A DNA stretch of 64,000 bases from Marinicauda salina (GCF_003122085.1 NZ_QEXV01000004.1:186001-250000), one strand, 5' to 3'; counted from the first letter of the stretch, positions 27,041-37,004 are shown. Translations and numbers: made by a program. The notes: generated by a model from the letters alone, not told the origin.

Positions 27041-28071
27041 CCGACGCGGTCGAAGATGCGCTGCGCCTCGGCGGCGTTCTCGCCCAGCGCGACCACGTTG
27101 ACCGTGTCGGCGGCGAAGGGCGCGTAGGCCGAAAGGACCGGGTTGTCGTAGGCCGCATCCTCGACGGCGGGGAACTCGCTGGTGCCCTCGGCGAAGATGC
27201 GCTGGGCCTCGTCGCTGAGGAGATAGGCGAGGAATTCGCGCGCGGCCTCGGGGTGCGGCGCGCCCGCGGCCATCCCCGCTCCGGAGACGTTCACATGGGT
27301 TCCGCGCCCGGCGAGGCTGGGGAAGGACAACGCGACCGCGTCAGCGACGTCCTGATCGGCCGGATCTTCGGAGCGGGCCAGTCGCGCGTAGTAATAATGG
27401 TTCACGATCGCGACATCGCACTGGCCCGCCGCGACGGCGCGGATCTGGTCGGTGTCGCCGCCCTGCGGCGGACGCGCGAAATTGTGAACGACGCCGTCGG
27501 CCCAGGCCTCGGCGGCTTCGACGCCCTCGGCGGCGATCATCGCGGCGAGCAGGGACTGGTTGTAGACATTGTTCGACGAGCGCACGCAGACTCGGCCGCG
27601 GAAGCGCGGATCGGCGAGCGCCTCGTAGGTCGCGACATCGGACGCGTCGACGCGGTCCGGCGCATACGCGATGACGCGGGCGCGGACAGAGAAACCGAAC
27701 CAGTCGCCGTCGGGATGGCGGAGATTCGACGGCGCGCGCGCGAGCGCGCCGCCCAGGTCGCCGGCGGGCTGGAACAGGCCGGCCTGCTCGGCGCGGTGAA
27801 GCCGGCCTGCATCGACGGTGACGATGATGTCGGCGGGCGAGCGGTCGCCGGCGGTGCGCACGCGTTCGATCAGGAGATCGCCGGGCGCCTCGATGACGTT
27901 GACCTCGATGCCGGTGGAGTCGGTGAAGGCGGCGTAGACCGTTTCGTCGGCCGGGTAATGCCGGGCCGAGAACACGTTGACTTCACGCGCCTCTTCGGAG
28001 TCCGGCGCGCCGCAGGCGGCGGCGAAACCGGCCGCGGCGGCGAGACCGAGTCGGCGAACGATACGGAGCAT
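27031..28071 (-). CDS. Fe(III) ABC transporter substrate-binding protein (FbpA/FutA-like)
   Basis: A 346-residue periplasmic ferric-ion-binding protein. A signal sequence ends at AAAC, so it may be lipid-anchored. The mature part begins with VNVFSARHYPADETVYAAF and carries the iron-binding tyrosines in VNHYYYARL (near residue 224), plus NVYNQSLLAAMIA. It delivers iron to the downstream permease and ATPase. A 17-bp imperfect palindrome 66 bases upstream of the ATG could be its operator. Confidence 0.92.
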   Translation of the reverse strand: MLRIVRRLGLAAAAGFAAACGAPDSEEAREVNVFSARHYPADETVYAAFTDSTGIEVNVIEAPGDLLIERVRTAGDRSPADIIVTVDAGRLHRAEQAGLFQPAGDLGGALARAPSNLRHPDGDWFGFSVRARVIAYAPDRVDASDVATYEALADPRFRGRVCVRSSNNVYNQSLLAAMIAAEGVEAAEAWADGVVHNFARPPQGGDTDQIRAVAAGQCDVAIVNHYYYARLARSEDPADQDVADAVALSFPSLAGRGTHVNVSGAGMAAGAPHPEAAREFLAYLLSDEAQRIFAEGTSEFPAVEDAAYDNPVLSAYAPFAADTVNVVALGENAAEAQRIFDRVGWP

Positions 28072-28137
28072 GGCGGCGATCCTTCCTCGCGCTCGGCGCC
28101 GCTCGGCGCGGCGCTGGGACGCGCCCTCGTGCCACTT

Positions 28138-28154
28138 TTGAGAATGTTTCGCAA
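28138..28154. promoter_or_regulatory. 17-bp imperfect palindrome upstream of the ferric transporter
   Basis: TTGAGAA-TGT-TTCGCAA has arms matching at 6 of 7 positions and lies 66 bases before the binding-protein start. Iron importers are commonly controlled by Fur- or Irr-type repressors at such sites, but I cannot match it to a specific consensus. Confidence 0.3.
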
Positions 28155-28281
28155 GTCTGCGGCGGAGCGCCGCACCGGTCGAAAAATCGTCCCGCGGGAC
28201 TGGCGCCTCACGCTGCGATGCACCATATCCATCGCCGAGCGTCGTGGGATGATTGACCGGCGGCGCGTCACGCCGAGCAAA

Positions 28282-28356
28282 TGGTGGGCGGTACTAGGAT
28301 CGAACTAGTGACCCCTTCGGTGTGAACGAAGTGCTCTACCGCTGAGCTAACCGCCC
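28282..28356 (-). tRNA. tRNA-Val (anticodon CAC)
   Basis: A 75-base tRNA with encoded CCA. Acceptor arms GGGCGGT/ACCGCCC, D-arm GCTC..GAGC, anticodon stem CTTCG/CGAAG with loop TTCACAC (anticodon CAC, reading GUG) and T-arm ACTAG-TTCGATC-CTAGT all pair. It stands alone, 210 bases upstream of the ferric operon on the same strand. Confidence 0.96.
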
Positions 28357-28370
28357 GGAAACGGGAGGCT

Positions 28371-28399
28371 GCTATACGGCGGAGCAACGGGCCGGTCAA
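28371..28399 (-). promoter_or_regulatory. Promoter of tRNA-Val
   Basis: Read on the minus strand: -35 TTGACC (28399-28394), a 17-base spacer, and -10 TATAGC (28376-28371). The predicted start is a few bases before the tRNA 5' end at 28356. The boxes are close to sigma-70 consensus. Confidence 0.6.
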
Positions 28400-28604
28400 G
28401 GTCCGGAGGACGTTGACGGAAGCGTCAGGGCTACAGGCGAGACCGCAGGCGACGCCGGGCCATACTTTCGTCAAGAACGGACTTCATATAGGAGACAAAG
28501 CGACTCTCGTCCGCCATTGCGGTTCGAGTTTTGTTCTCCCCCACGATGGGATGCAGCATCGCGGCGCGCCGCCGTCCATCGCGCGCGCCTGAAGGAGGTT
28601 TGTG

Positions 28605-28838
28605 ATGGCCAGCAATGATCTGTGCACCCCCGAGGGCGCGCGTCGTCTGAAGGAACGCATCGAGGCGTACTGGAAGGAACGCGGCTACGACGTGAAGGTC
28701 GACCTCGTCGAGGCGGGTTTCATGCCCGCCATGCGCTCGGCGCGCACCGACGTGCGCTCGAATCTCGTCAACGGTCTGCCTTCGCCGGCCAATGACCGCG
28801 TCGCCGAAGAGCGCGTCGTCAAGCGCCGCTCCGCCTGA
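28605..28838 (+). CDS. Conserved small hypothetical protein
   Basis: A 77-residue basic protein with no recognised domain. It opens with NDLCTPEGARRLKERIEAYWKERGY, an amphipathic helix, then a VEAGFMPAMRSARTDVRSNLVNGLP segment and a charged tail. A near-perfect GAAGGAGGT ribosome site 5 bases before ATG 28605 marks it as real and well translated. The stop codon lies in a 22-bp perfect palindrome shared with the convergent gph gene. Confidence 0.72.
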   Translation: MASNDLCTPEGARRLKERIEAYWKERGYDVKVDLVEAGFMPAMRSARTDVRSNLVNGLPSPANDRVAEERVVKRRSA

Positions 28839-28855
28839 TCCGTCGACGGATCAGG
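28834..28855. terminator. 22-bp perfect palindrome containing both convergent stop codons
   Basis: CCTGATCCGTC followed directly by GACGGATCAGG is fully self-complementary. It covers the TGA of the small gene (28836-28838) and the TGA of gph on the other strand (28851-28853). There is no T-run. It may act as a bidirectional transcript end or an RNA-stabilising hairpin. Confidence 0.45.
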
Positions 28856-29531
28856 ACGTGCGCGAGAGCGCGTGGGCGAGGGCTTCGTCCAGCGCATCGA
28901 AATGAGCAAAGAGCCGGTCGGCGCCGAGATCGCCGGCCGGCTTTTCGCTGTATCCCCCCTCGAACACGACGATCGGTGCGCCGGCCGCCCGCGCGGCGAG
29001 CACGTCCGGTTCCGAATCGCCGACCATGACTCGGCCCGAACCCGTCTCGCCGAAAGCCGCGGCGAGATGGCGCGGATCGGGCTTCTTCGCGGGAACGTGC
29101 TCGGGCGAGACGATTCGCTCGAAATGCCCGGCCAGGCCGAGCGTTGCGAGCAACGGCTCCGTCAGGGCGGCGGGCTTGTTCGTGCACACCGACAGCCGCG
29201 CGCCCGCCGAGCGGAGCCGTTCGAGCGCCGCCTCGACGCCCGCGAAGGGGCGGCTCTGGCCGGCGATGTCGGCGCGATAGACGTCCAGGAACAAGTCGAG
29301 CCGCGCCTCCAGCGTCGGATCGTCGATTTCGCGGCCGGCGCGCTCGTAGGCGCGCCGGATCAGCGCGCGCGCGCCGCGGCCGACCATGGCGCGCACGTCC
29401 TCGATGGGCACGGGCTCCAGCGCGTCCGGCGCGATCGCGGCGTTGAGCGACCGCACGAGATCCGGCGCGGTGTCGACCAGCGTGCCGTCGAGATCGAAGG
29501 CGATGCGCGCGTCCCTGAAGACCGCCGTCAT
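28851..29531 (-). CDS. gph: HAD hydrolase, phosphoglycolate phosphatase-like
   Basis: A 226-residue HAD phosphatase. Motif I is [10 protein letters not shown] (residues 12-21), motif II lies in LSVCTNKPA, and motifs III and IV are KKPDPRHL and [17 protein letters not shown]. The helical cap between motifs I and II fits the Gph/PGP subgroup, which removes 2-phosphoglycolate arising from DNA repair or oxygenase side reactions. It is divergent from glmU, with 91 bases between starts. Confidence 0.85.
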   Translation of the reverse strand: MTAVFRDARIAFDLDGTLVDTAPDLVRSLNAAIAPDALEPVPIEDVRAMVGRGARALIRRAYERAGREIDDPTLEARLDLFLDVYRADIAGQSRPFAGVEAALERLRSAGARLSVCTNKPAALTEPLLATLGLAGHFERIVSPEHVPAKKPDPRHLAAAFGETGSGRVMVGDSEPDVLAARAAGAPIVVFEGGYSEKPAGDLGADRLFAHFDALDEALAHALSRTS

Positions 29532-29622
29532 GTCCGCTCCGCTGACTTGCCGCGCGACGGTCGCGCCGCGCGTCCGGATCGGCTATAGCCCAACGCGAAG
29601 GCGATGTCCCCGGAGCCGCTGC

Positions 29623-30987
29623 ATGCCGTCACCCCGCGCCGCCGTCATTCTCGCCGCCGGGCAGGGAACCCGGATGAAGTCGGCGCTCGCCAAGCCGCTG
29701 CACGCCGTCGGCGGCGCCACCATGCTCGACTGGAGCCTCGATCTCGCCGCCGAATGCGGCGCGGATCGGCGCGTGGTCGTGTGGGGCGCGCATTCGCCCG
29801 CGGTGCGCGACGCCGCCGAGGCCGCAGGCGCGAAGGCTGCGCTGCAGCATCCGCCCGAGGGCACCGGCCACGCCGTGCTGTGCGCGAAGGAGGCGCTGGC
29901 GGATTTCGACGGCGACGTCGTGGTGCTCTACGCCGACACGCCGCTCATTCGCCCCGAGACGATCGACCGCGTCTTCGCCGCCCTCGACGACGGCGCGGCC
30001 GTCGCCGTGCTCGGATTCGAGCCTGAAGACCCCGACGGCTACGGCCGGCTGATCGAGGATGCGCATGGCGGGCTCGAGGCGATCGTCGAGGCGAAGGACG
30101 CTTCGCCAGAGGAGCTGGCCGTCCGCCTGTGCAATTCGGGCGTTCTGGCGTGCTCGGCCTCGCTGCTCTTCGATCTCCTCTCCGAGGTCGGCAACGACAA
30201 CGCCAAGGGCGAGTACTATCTCACCGACATCGTCGCGCTGGCGCGCGGCCGCGGCCTGTCCTGCGTCGCGGTGCGCGGCGCGGAATCCGAGATGCTGGGG
30301 GTGAATTCGCGCGCCGATCTCGCCGCCGCCGAGGCCGCCTTCCAGGCGCGCCGCCGCGCCGAGATGATGGAGGCCGGCGTGACGCTCGTCGCCCCGGAGA
30401 CGGTCTTCTTCAGTCGCGACACGCAGATCGCGGCCGATGTCGTCGTCGAGCCGAACGTCGTCTTCGGTCCCGGCGTGACCGTTGCGGGCGGCGCGCGCAT
30501 CCGCGCCTTCTCCCATCTCGAGGGCTGCACGGTGGGCGAAGGCTGCGAGGTCGGCCCCTACGCCCGCCTGCGGCCCGGCGCCGCGCTGGAGCCGGACGCG
30601 AAGATCGGCAATTTCGTCGAGGTGAAGAAAGCCCGGATCGGAAAGGGCGCGAAGGCCAATCACCTTTCCTATATCGGGGATGCGGACGTCGGCGCGGGCG
30701 CCAATATCGGAGCCGGGACGATCACGTGCAATTATGACGGCTACTTCAAGCACCGCACGATCATCGGCGAGAACGCCTTTATCGGCTCCAACACCGCGCT
30801 GGTCGCGCCGGTGACGGTCGGGACGGGCGCCTTCACCGGATCGGGCGGCGTGATCACCGACGACGTGCCCGACGACGCGCTGGCGCTGGCGCGCGCGCGC
30901 CAGGAGATCAAGCCCGGCTGGGCGAAGCGATTCCGCGAGGCGATGCAGGCCCGCAAGGACAAGGCGAAGAAGGACGGATCGACATGA
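29623..30987 (+). CDS. glmU: Bifunctional UDP-GlcNAc pyrophosphorylase / GlcN-1-P acetyltransferase
   Basis: A 454-residue enzyme making UDP-N-acetylglucosamine for peptidoglycan and LPS. The N-terminal uridyltransferase has [15 protein letters not shown] (10-25) and YADTPLI. The C-terminal left-handed beta-helix acetyltransferase includes [16 protein letters not shown] and [16 protein letters not shown] 29623 puts the nucleotide loop at the proper distance from the N-terminus. The stop overlaps the next gene by ATGA. Confidence 0.97.
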   Translation: MPSPRAAVILAAGQGTRMKSALAKPLHAVGGATMLDWSLDLAAECGADRRVVVWGAHSPAVRDAAEAAGAKAALQHPPEGTGHAVLCAKEALADFDGDVVVLYADTPLIRPETIDRVFAALDDGAAVAVLGFEPEDPDGYGRLIEDAHGGLEAIVEAKDASPEELAVRLCNSGVLACSASLLFDLLSEVGNDNAKGEYYLTDIVALARGRGLSCVAVRGAESEMLGVNSRADLAAAEAAFQARRRAEMMEAGVTLVAPETVFFSRDTQIAADVVVEPNVVFGPGVTVAGGARIRAFSHLEGCTVGEGCEVGPYARLRPGAALEPDAKIGNFVEVKKARIGKGAKANHLSYIGDADVGAGANIGAGTITCNYDGYFKHRTIIGENAFIGSNTALVAPVTVGTGAFTGSGGVITDDVPDDALALARARQEIKPGWAKRFREAMQARKDKAKKDGST

Positions 30988-32474
30988 CCGCAGTGGAAGC
31001 CACGACCCCGACGCTCAAGGACCGGCTGAACGATCCCGAGCTGCTGAAGACCGGCGCGTTCGTCGGCGGAAAGTGGATCGACGCCGACACGCGCGCCGAG
31101 GTCACCAATCCGGCCGACAACTCCGTGATCGCCACGGTGGCCGATGTCGGCGAGACCGGCGCGCGCCAGGCCGTGGCCGCCGCCGCCGAGGCCTTCGAGA
31201 CCTGGAAGAAGACCTCCGTGTTCGAGCGCGCGCGGCTGGTGCAGCGCTGGCACGACCTGATCATGGAGCACGTCGCCGATCTCGGGACCATCATCACCGC
31301 CGAGATGGGCAAGCCGCTGAAGGAGGCGCGCGGCGAGGTCGCCTACGGCGCCGGCTTCCTGTCGGTCTCCGCCGAGGAGGCCAAGCGCATCCACGGCGAG
31401 ACGCTGCCGGTGCCGTTCCCCGGCGCGCGCGGCTGGACCATCCGCCAGCCCGTCGGCGTGGTCGGATGCATCACGCCCTGGAACTTCCCCTCGGCGATGA
31501 TCACGCGCAAATGCGGCCCGGCGCTCGCGGCGGGCTGCACGATGGTGCTCAAGCCGGCGCCGGAAACGCCGCTCTCGGCGCTCGCCCTGGCCGAGCTGGC
31601 GCGCCGGGCGGGCTTCCCCGACGGCGTTTTCAACGTCGTGTGCGGCGACGCCGAGAAGATCGGCCCGGTGCTCACCGGCTCCGACGAGATCGCGATGATC
31701 GGCTTCACCGGATCGACCGAGGTCGGCAAGCTCCTGATGCGCCAGGCCGCCGACGGGGTGAAGCGCGTCGCGCTGGAACTCGGCGGCAACGCGCCCTTCA
31801 TCGTCATGGACGACGCCGACGTGGAAGCCGCCGCCGACGGCGTCATCTCCTCGAAGTTCCGCGCCGCCGGCCAGACCTGCGTATCGGCCAACCGCATCAT
31901 CGCCCAGGACGCCGTCGCCGATAAGCTCACCGAGGCGCTCAAGGCGCGCGTCGAGAAGATCAAGGTCGGCTCGGGCTTCGACGAGGACACCCAGGTCGGC
32001 CCGCTGATCCACCAGGAGGCGGTGAACCGCGTCGACCAGCTCGTCCGCGACGCCGAGTCGAAGGGCGCGAAAATCCTCGCCGGGGGAAGGCCGCTCGACG
32101 ACGAGCTGGGCGGATCGTTCTACGCGCCAACGCTCATCGAGGGCGGCGACTTCAAGCTCGATCTCGCCTGCTTCGAGATCTTCGGCCCCGTCGCCTCGGT
32201 CTACCGGGCCAGGGACGAAGCCGAGATCCTGCGCCTGGCCAACGACACGCCCTACGGGCTCGCGGCCTATGTCTACACGCAGGATATCGGCCGCGTGCAC
32301 CGCATCTCCGAAGGCCTCGACTACGGCATGATCGGGATCAACGCGCCCCAGGTCGGCTCGCCGACGACGCCCTTCGGCGGCGTCAAGCAGTCGGGCATCG
32401 GCCGCGAAGGCGGCAAGTGGGGCGTCGAGGAGTTCACCGAGCTCAAATTCGTCCTGCTCGGAGGCGTCGAGTAA
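30984..32474 (+). CDS. gabD: NAD(P)-dependent succinate-semialdehyde dehydrogenase
   Basis: A 496-residue aldehyde dehydrogenase. The catalytic Glu lies in [11 protein letters not shown] and the nucleophilic Cys in [12 protein letters not shown]; the NAD-binding [12 protein letters not shown] and PWNFP segments are intact. The [23 protein letters not shown] context is the usual one for GabD. It oxidises succinate semialdehyde to succinate; a related short aldehyde substrate cannot be excluded. It is coupled to glmU (ATGA) and to rpiA, an order without an obvious metabolic logic. Confidence 0.9.
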   Translation: MTAVEATTPTLKDRLNDPELLKTGAFVGGKWIDADTRAEVTNPADNSVIATVADVGETGARQAVAAAAEAFETWKKTSVFERARLVQRWHDLIMEHVADLGTIITAEMGKPLKEARGEVAYGAGFLSVSAEEAKRIHGETLPVPFPGARGWTIRQPVGVVGCITPWNFPSAMITRKCGPALAAGCTMVLKPAPETPLSALALAELARRAGFPDGVFNVVCGDAEKIGPVLTGSDEIAMIGFTGSTEVGKLLMRQAADGVKRVALELGGNAPFIVMDDADVEAAADGVISSKFRAAGQTCVSANRIIAQDAVADKLTEALKARVEKIKVGSGFDEDTQVGPLIHQEAVNRVDQLVRDAESKGAKILAGGRPLDDELGGSFYAPTLIEGGDFKLDLACFEIFGPVASVYRARDEAEILRLANDTPYGLAAYVYTQDIGRVHRISEGLDYGMIGINAPQVGSPTTPFGGVKQSGIGREGGKWGVEEFTELKFVLLGGVE

Positions 32475-33178
32475 TGAGCACCGTCGAGCAGAAGACGAAC
32501 GCCGCCGCGGCCGCGCTGGAGTATGTCGAGGACGGCATGACGCTCGGCCTCGGCTCGGGTTCGACGGCGGAGATCTTCGTCCGCCTGCTCGGCGCGCGCA
32601 TCGAGGAGGAGGGGCTCAAGGTCCAGGGCCTGCCGACCTCGAAAGAGACCGAGGCGCTCGCCCGCGAGGTCGGCGTGCCGCTCATGCCCGTTGAGCACGC
32701 CGTGACGATCGACGTCACCGTCGACGGCGCCGACGAGGTCGACGGCCGCTTCCACCTGATCAAGGGCGGGGGCGGGTGCCTCTTGCGCGAGAAGATCATC
32801 GCCGCGGCGTCGGACCGGATGGTCGTCATCTGCGACGAGACCAAGCTCGTCGAGACGCTCGGCCGCTTTCCGCTGCCCGTCGAGGTCGACCCGTTCGCCT
32901 TCACCATCACGGCCAAGAAGGTGTTCGACGCGCTCCGCCGCGCCGGGGTGAAGCGTCCCGACGTCAATCTCCGGCGGCGCGGCGACGGGCTCGAGCCCTT
33001 CGTCACCGACGGCGGCCACTACATCCTCGACTGCGCCTGCGGCGAGATCCCCGAGCCCGAGCTCGCCGACGCGGAACTCATCGACCTGCCCGGCGTCATC
33101 GAGCACGGCCTGTTCCTCGACCTCGCCCGCGTGGTGATCGTCGGCGAGGACGAGGCGGCGCGGGTGATGGAGTTGTAG
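32474..33178 (+). CDS. rpiA: Ribose-5-phosphate isomerase A
   Basis: A 234-residue enzyme interconverting ribose-5-phosphate and ribulose-5-phosphate. The phosphate loop GLGSGSTAEIFV (about 25-36), the catalytic DGADEVDGRFHLIKGGGGCLLREK (Asp and Lys) and a C-terminal VIEHGLFLDLARVVIVG are characteristic. The ATG shares one base with the gabD stop. It is the last gene before the AT-richer scar at 33179-34119. Confidence 0.96.
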   Translation: MSTVEQKTNAAAAALEYVEDGMTLGLGSGSTAEIFVRLLGARIEEEGLKVQGLPTSKETEALAREVGVPLMPVEHAVTIDVTVDGADEVDGRFHLIKGGGGCLLREKIIAAASDRMVVICDETKLVETLGRFPLPVEVDPFAFTITAKKVFDALRRAGVKRPDVNLRRRGDGLEPFVTDGGHYILDCACGEIPEPELADAELIDLPGVIEHGLFLDLARVVIVGEDEAARVMEL

Positions 33179-33259
33179 GGGGCTTATACGTTAGGCGATC
33201 GTCGACAAAAGGGGGATAGACGCGCTTTCATCGCCATTCGCGCGTGAAACCTTGTTCTC

Positions 33260-33493
33260 TCAATCTCGACGCTGCGAGCATTCTGTATCGATTATTCGGT
33301 CAATTGCGTCCAGTGCCTGTTTCCTCTCCTCAGAAAACGGTAGCTTTGATGCGGCGCGCCACGCATAAGCTGCGTTTTTAAGAAGGCGAGGGTGGCTAGT
33401 CCGCTGGGTGCGGGGATTGATGTGCTTGCTGAGCCACTTGGCGAGCTTGAGAACCGGTCCGAGATATCTCGGCAAATCCAACGGATCCGTCAT
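33260..33493 (-). CDS. Hypothetical protein in low-GC region
   Basis: A possible 77-residue basic protein (begins MTDPLDLPRYLGPVLKLAKW). GGAG lies 8 bases before the ATG. The base composition is near 50% GC, clearly lower than the surroundings, and codon use follows. This could be a recently acquired gene, a fragment or a chance ORF; no family is recognised. Confidence 0.35.
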   Translation of the reverse strand: MTDPLDLPRYLGPVLKLAKWLSKHINPRTQRTSHPRLLKNAAYAWRAASKLPFSEERKQALDAIDRIIDTECSQRRD

Positions 33494-34119
33494 TTGCGCC
33501 GCTCCATACGCAACAATCTCGACGCGGGTTTGCCCGTGCGCCGGAACTCTCTCAACGCACCGTGGGTAAGCCGGTGCTACGTCCGAGTCTCGAACAGGTG
33601 ACGACGGGGGTGGCGATAGATTTCCACAATATTTTATTGCGATGAATCAGTGGCATAGAGGTTCAAGCGCTTCTTTTCTGCCGCTTCGACAGGATTGTGA
33701 GTTCCCTGCCCGAATCGGGACTCGTGGCTGAATTGGACGGTGCGTTGCCCCCGAAACGACTCGTGACCGCGGTCCAGCAGTTGTTTTTTGGCTGTGAACT
33801 CGCTTACAGCCGGACGACGCAGCACTTGCTCCTCGTTGTTGTGACCCACTCCACCTCCCTCCCCTTGATGGGGAGGGTCGCGAGCGCAGCGAGCGGGGTG
33901 GGGTGAGGATCGAAGGGCGCTCTACGTTCGCCCCCCACCCGGCCGGACCTGCGGTCCGTCCACCCTCCCCACGGAGGGGGAGGGAGGCGCGCGGCTCCCG
34001 CTCACCCCCTCGTGACCTGCGCGCGACCGCCCGCCGCCTTGCCCTGCGCCGCCGCCCGCGCCACCTTCCGCGCAAATCCGGCGCGCTGACCCGCGCCAGC
34101 GACACCGCGGAGAGCCTCG
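33494..34119. other. Gene-poor, AT-richer scar between rpiA and gor
   Basis: The first 350 bases or so are near 50% GC and carry only short overlapping ORFs on both strands, for instance a 71-codon one on the minus strand from a GTG at 33849 with GGGAGG before it. None is recognisable. From 33851 a GC-rich palindromic repeat follows, then about 130 bases of gor leader. I see no transposase, att site or RNA gene. It looks like the remnant of an insertion or deletion. Confidence 0.5.
33851..33988. repeat. Long palindromic intergenic repeat
   Basis: The left end CCTCCCTCCCC-TTGAT-GGGGAGGG and right end CCCTCCCC-ACGG-AGGGGGAGGGAGG are near-perfect inverted copies about 85 bases apart, and each is itself a hairpin. 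Between them are CGAGCGCAGCGAGCGGGGTGGGG and CCCCCCACCC-type arms and the GGACCTGCGGTCC palindrome (33955-33967 region). Layered inverted repeats of this type are typical of dispersed REP/BIME-like elements in proteobacteria. Confidence 0.6.
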
Positions 34120-35511
34120 ATGGCGGAATACGACTACGACCTGTTCACGATCGGCGCGGGCTCGGGCGGGGTGCGCGCCTCGCGCCTGTCGGCGCTCAAG
34201 GGCGCGAAGACCGCCGTCGCCGAGGCGCACCGGCCCGGCGGCACCTGCGTCATCCGCGGCTGCGTGCCCAAGAAATACATGGTCTACGCCTCGAACTTCG
34301 CGAAGTCCTTCAAGACCGCGAAGGACTATGGCTGGTCCTTCTCCGAGCCGGAATTCGACTGGCCGGCCTTCCGCGACGCGATGAACGCCGAGGTCGACCG
34401 GCTGTCGGGCATCTACGCGAAGAACCTCGCCAACGCCGGCGTCGAGCTGATCGAGGACCGCGCCGTGCTGGAGGACGCCCACACCATCCGGCTCGGGGGC
34501 GAGGACCGCACGGTGACGGCCAGGCACATCCTGATCGCCACGGGCGGGACTCCGAACACGCCGCCGGGCGTCAAGGGGACCGAGCTGGCGGTGAGCTCCA
34601 ACGAGCTGTTCCATCTCGACAAGCTGCCCGAGCACATCGTCATCGCCGGCGGCGGCTATATCGCCTGCGAGTTCGCCCAGATCTTCGCCGGGCTGGGCGT
34701 GAAGACCTGCCTGGTCTATCGCCGCGACACCGTGCTCCGGGGCTTCGACGACGACGTCCGCGCGGTCGTCCACGAAGGGCTCAAGGACGCCGGCGTGCGC
34801 GTGATCACCCACGCGGTTTTCACCGAGATCGAGGCCGGCGAGAAAGAAGGCTGGAAGAAGGTCCGTCTCGACAACGGCACGGTGCTCGACGCCGACGTCG
34901 TGGTGCTGGCGACCGGCCGCGACCCGGCGACGAAAGGCCTGGGCCTGGAGACCGCCGGCGTCGAGACCGACGCGGCCGGGGCGGTCAAGGTCGACGCCTA
35001 TTCGAAGACGAATGTCGATCACATCTACGCCGTCGGCGACGTCACCAACCGGGTCAATCTCACGCCGGTGGCGATCCGCGAGGGCGCCTGCTTCGCCGAG
35101 ACCGTGTTCGGCGGAAAGCCCGAGGCTTACGACCATTCCGATATCGCCAGCGCGGTCTTCACCCAGCCGCCGGTCGGGACCGTCGGGCTCACCGAGGCCG
35201 AGGCGCGCAAGTCCCACGGCGAGATCGACATCTACAAGTCGCGCTTCCGTCCGATGAAGGGCCTGCTCGGCGACGATCCCGACTGGATGCTGATGAAGCT
35301 CGTCGTCCGCGCCTCCGACCAGCGCGTGCTCGGCGTGCACATCGTCGGCGAGGACGCGCCCGAGATCATCCAGGCCGTAGGGATCGCGGTGAAGGCCGGC
35401 CTCACGAAGGATCAGTTCGACGCCACCTGCGCGGTTCATCCCACGGCGGCCGAAGAGCTCGTCACCATGCGCGAGAAATGGGTCCCCCCGGAGATGCGCG
35501 CCGCGGAGTGA
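34120..35511 (+). CDS. gor: Glutathione-disulfide reductase
   Basis: A 463-residue FAD/NADP(H) oxidoreductase that keeps glutathione reduced. FAD site GAGSGGVRASR (12-22), redox disulfide in GGTCVIRGCVPKK (about 40-52), NADPH-binding VIAGGGYIACEFA, second FAD motif YAVGDVTNRVNLTPVA, and the C-terminal catalytic HPTAAEE. RGCVPKK rather than NRGCIPSK is the plant/alphaproteobacterial GR type. Length is standard. Confidence 0.95.
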   Translation: MAEYDYDLFTIGAGSGGVRASRLSALKGAKTAVAEAHRPGGTCVIRGCVPKKYMVYASNFAKSFKTAKDYGWSFSEPEFDWPAFRDAMNAEVDRLSGIYAKNLANAGVELIEDRAVLEDAHTIRLGGEDRTVTARHILIATGGTPNTPPGVKGTELAVSSNELFHLDKLPEHIVIAGGGYIACEFAQIFAGLGVKTCLVYRRDTVLRGFDDDVRAVVHEGLKDAGVRVITHAVFTEIEAGEKEGWKKVRLDNGTVLDADVVVLATGRDPATKGLGLETAGVETDAAGAVKVDAYSKTNVDHIYAVGDVTNRVNLTPVAIREGACFAETVFGGKPEAYDHSDIASAVFTQPPVGTVGLTEAEARKSHGEIDIYKSRFRPMKGLLGDDPDWMLMKLVVRASDQRVLGVHIVGEDAPEIIQAVGIAVKAGLTKDQFDATCAVHPTAAEELVTMREKWVPPEMRAAE

Positions 35512-35622
35512 GCCGGCTGCGTAGCATGCACGCGTCTTGCAAGCCGGGGCTTATAATCCGGCCCGTCGGCGCATACCTTTGAGGGGAAGGGTCGGGCGCC
35601 GACCCGACGAGGCGAGGGATCG

Positions 35623-36990
35623 ATGACCGCGTGGAGCCCTGACAGCTGGCGGACCAAGACCGCGCTGCAGCTTCCGGACTATCCGGACGCCGCCGCGCTG
35701 GCCGACGTCGAGGCCGAGCTGTCGCGCCGGCCGCCGCTGGTCTTCGCCGGCGAGGCGCGCCGCCTGCGCCGCCAGCTCGCCAACGTGGCCTCCGGTCAGG
35801 CCTTCCTGCTGCAGGGCGGCGATTGCGCGGAAAGCTTCAAGGAATTCTCCGCGGCCAATGTGCGCGACACCTTCCGGGTGCTGCTGCAGATGGCCGTCGT
35901 GATGACCTTCGCCGCGGCGAAACCCGTGGTGAAGGTCGGCCGCATCGCCGGCCAGTTCGCCAAGCCGCGCTCGTCGCCCACCGAGACCCAGGACGGCGTC
36001 GAGCTGCCGAGCTATCGCGGCGACTCCGTCAATGAAATGGCCTTCACGCCCGAGGCGCGCGTTCCCGATCCGCAGCGCCTTGTGCGCGCCTACGAGCAGT
36101 CGGCCTCGACGCTCAACCTGCTGCGCGCGCTGGCCTCGGGCGGCTACGCCGACCTGCACAACGTCCATCAGTGGACGCTCGACTTCCTCGCCGGCAGCCC
36201 GGCGGGCGAGCGCTACCAGGAATACGCCGACCGCATCACCGAGGCGCTCGCCTTCATGCGCGCCTGCGGGGTGACGCCCGACGCCGCGCCGTCGCTCGAG
36301 GGCGTCGACTTCTTCACCAGCCACGAGGCGCTGCACCTTCCGTTCGAGGAGGCGCTCACGCGGATGGATTCGACGACGGGGCGCTGGTACGCGACCTCGG
36401 CGCACCTGCTGTGGATCGGCGACCGCACGCGCCAGCCGGACGGCGCCCATGTCGAGTTCGCCCGCGGCGTGGAGAACCCGATCGGGCTCAAGTGCGGGCC
36501 GAGCATCGAGGTCGACGACCTGCTGCGCCTGATCGATGCGCTCAATCCCGCCAACGAGGCCGGCCGCATCGTGCTCTATGCGCGCATGGGCGCCGACAAG
36601 GTCGGCGAACATCTGCCGGAGCTTGTGCGCAGGGTCGAGGCCGAGGGGCGCAGGGTCGTCTGGTCGTGCGACCCGATGCACGGCAACACGATGAAGACGG
36701 GCTCGGGCTACAAGACGCGGGATTTCGACCGGATCCTCGCCGAGCTGCGCGGCTTTTTCGAGATCGTCCGCGCCGAGGGCGCGGAGCCCGGCGGGGTCCA
36801 TTTCGAGATGACCGGCGGCGCCGTCACCGAATGCGTCGGCGGGGCGGGGCATCTCTCGGAAGCCGATCTGTCCAGCCGCTACCACACCCATTGCGATCCG
36901 CGGCTCAACGCCGACCAGGCCCTTGAGATGGCCTTCCAGATCGCCGATGCGCTGAAGCCGGCGGCGGGCGTGCGACGCGCGGCGGAGTGA
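35623..36990 (+). CDS. Class II DAHP synthase
   Basis: A 455-residue 3-deoxy-7-phosphoheptulonate synthase, the first step of the shikimate pathway, condensing PEP with erythrose-4-phosphate. Plant/Mycobacterium-type class II landmarks: [16 protein letters not shown] (metal Cys), [30 protein letters not shown] and [14 protein letters not shown]. The length matches class II. GGCGAGGG precedes the ATG. Two palindromes follow the stop (37005-37083). Confidence 0.96.
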   Translation: MTAWSPDSWRTKTALQLPDYPDAAALADVEAELSRRPPLVFAGEARRLRRQLANVASGQAFLLQGGDCAESFKEFSAANVRDTFRVLLQMAVVMTFAAAKPVVKVGRIAGQFAKPRSSPTETQDGVELPSYRGDSVNEMAFTPEARVPDPQRLVRAYEQSASTLNLLRALASGGYADLHNVHQWTLDFLAGSPAGERYQEYADRITEALAFMRACGVTPDAAPSLEGVDFFTSHEALHLPFEEALTRMDSTTGRWYATSAHLLWIGDRTRQPDGAHVEFARGVENPIGLKCGPSIEVDDLLRLIDALNPANEAGRIVLYARMGADKVGEHLPELVRRVEAEGRRVVWSCDPMHGNTMKTGSGYKTRDFDRILAELRGFFEIVRAEGAEPGGVHFEMTGGAVTECVGGAGHLSEADLSSRYHTHCDPRLNADQALEMAFQIADALKPAAGVRRAAE

Positions 36991-37004
36991 GGTCCGATCC
37001 TCTC

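Noticed and set aside
25538-27127. 529-codon plus-strand open frame
   Set aside because: Antisense to the two-domain ferric permease, which has both EAA loops; the plus-strand product is charge-rich without motifs.
28138-28154. FNR/FixK box reading of TTGAG...CGCAA
   Set aside because: The arms are too far apart for TTGAT-N4-ATCAA and the inner bases do not match.
33697-33906. 69-codon plus-strand ORF in the scar
   Set aside because: It overlaps an equally weak minus-strand ORF, has no clear ribosome site and runs into the palindromic repeat.
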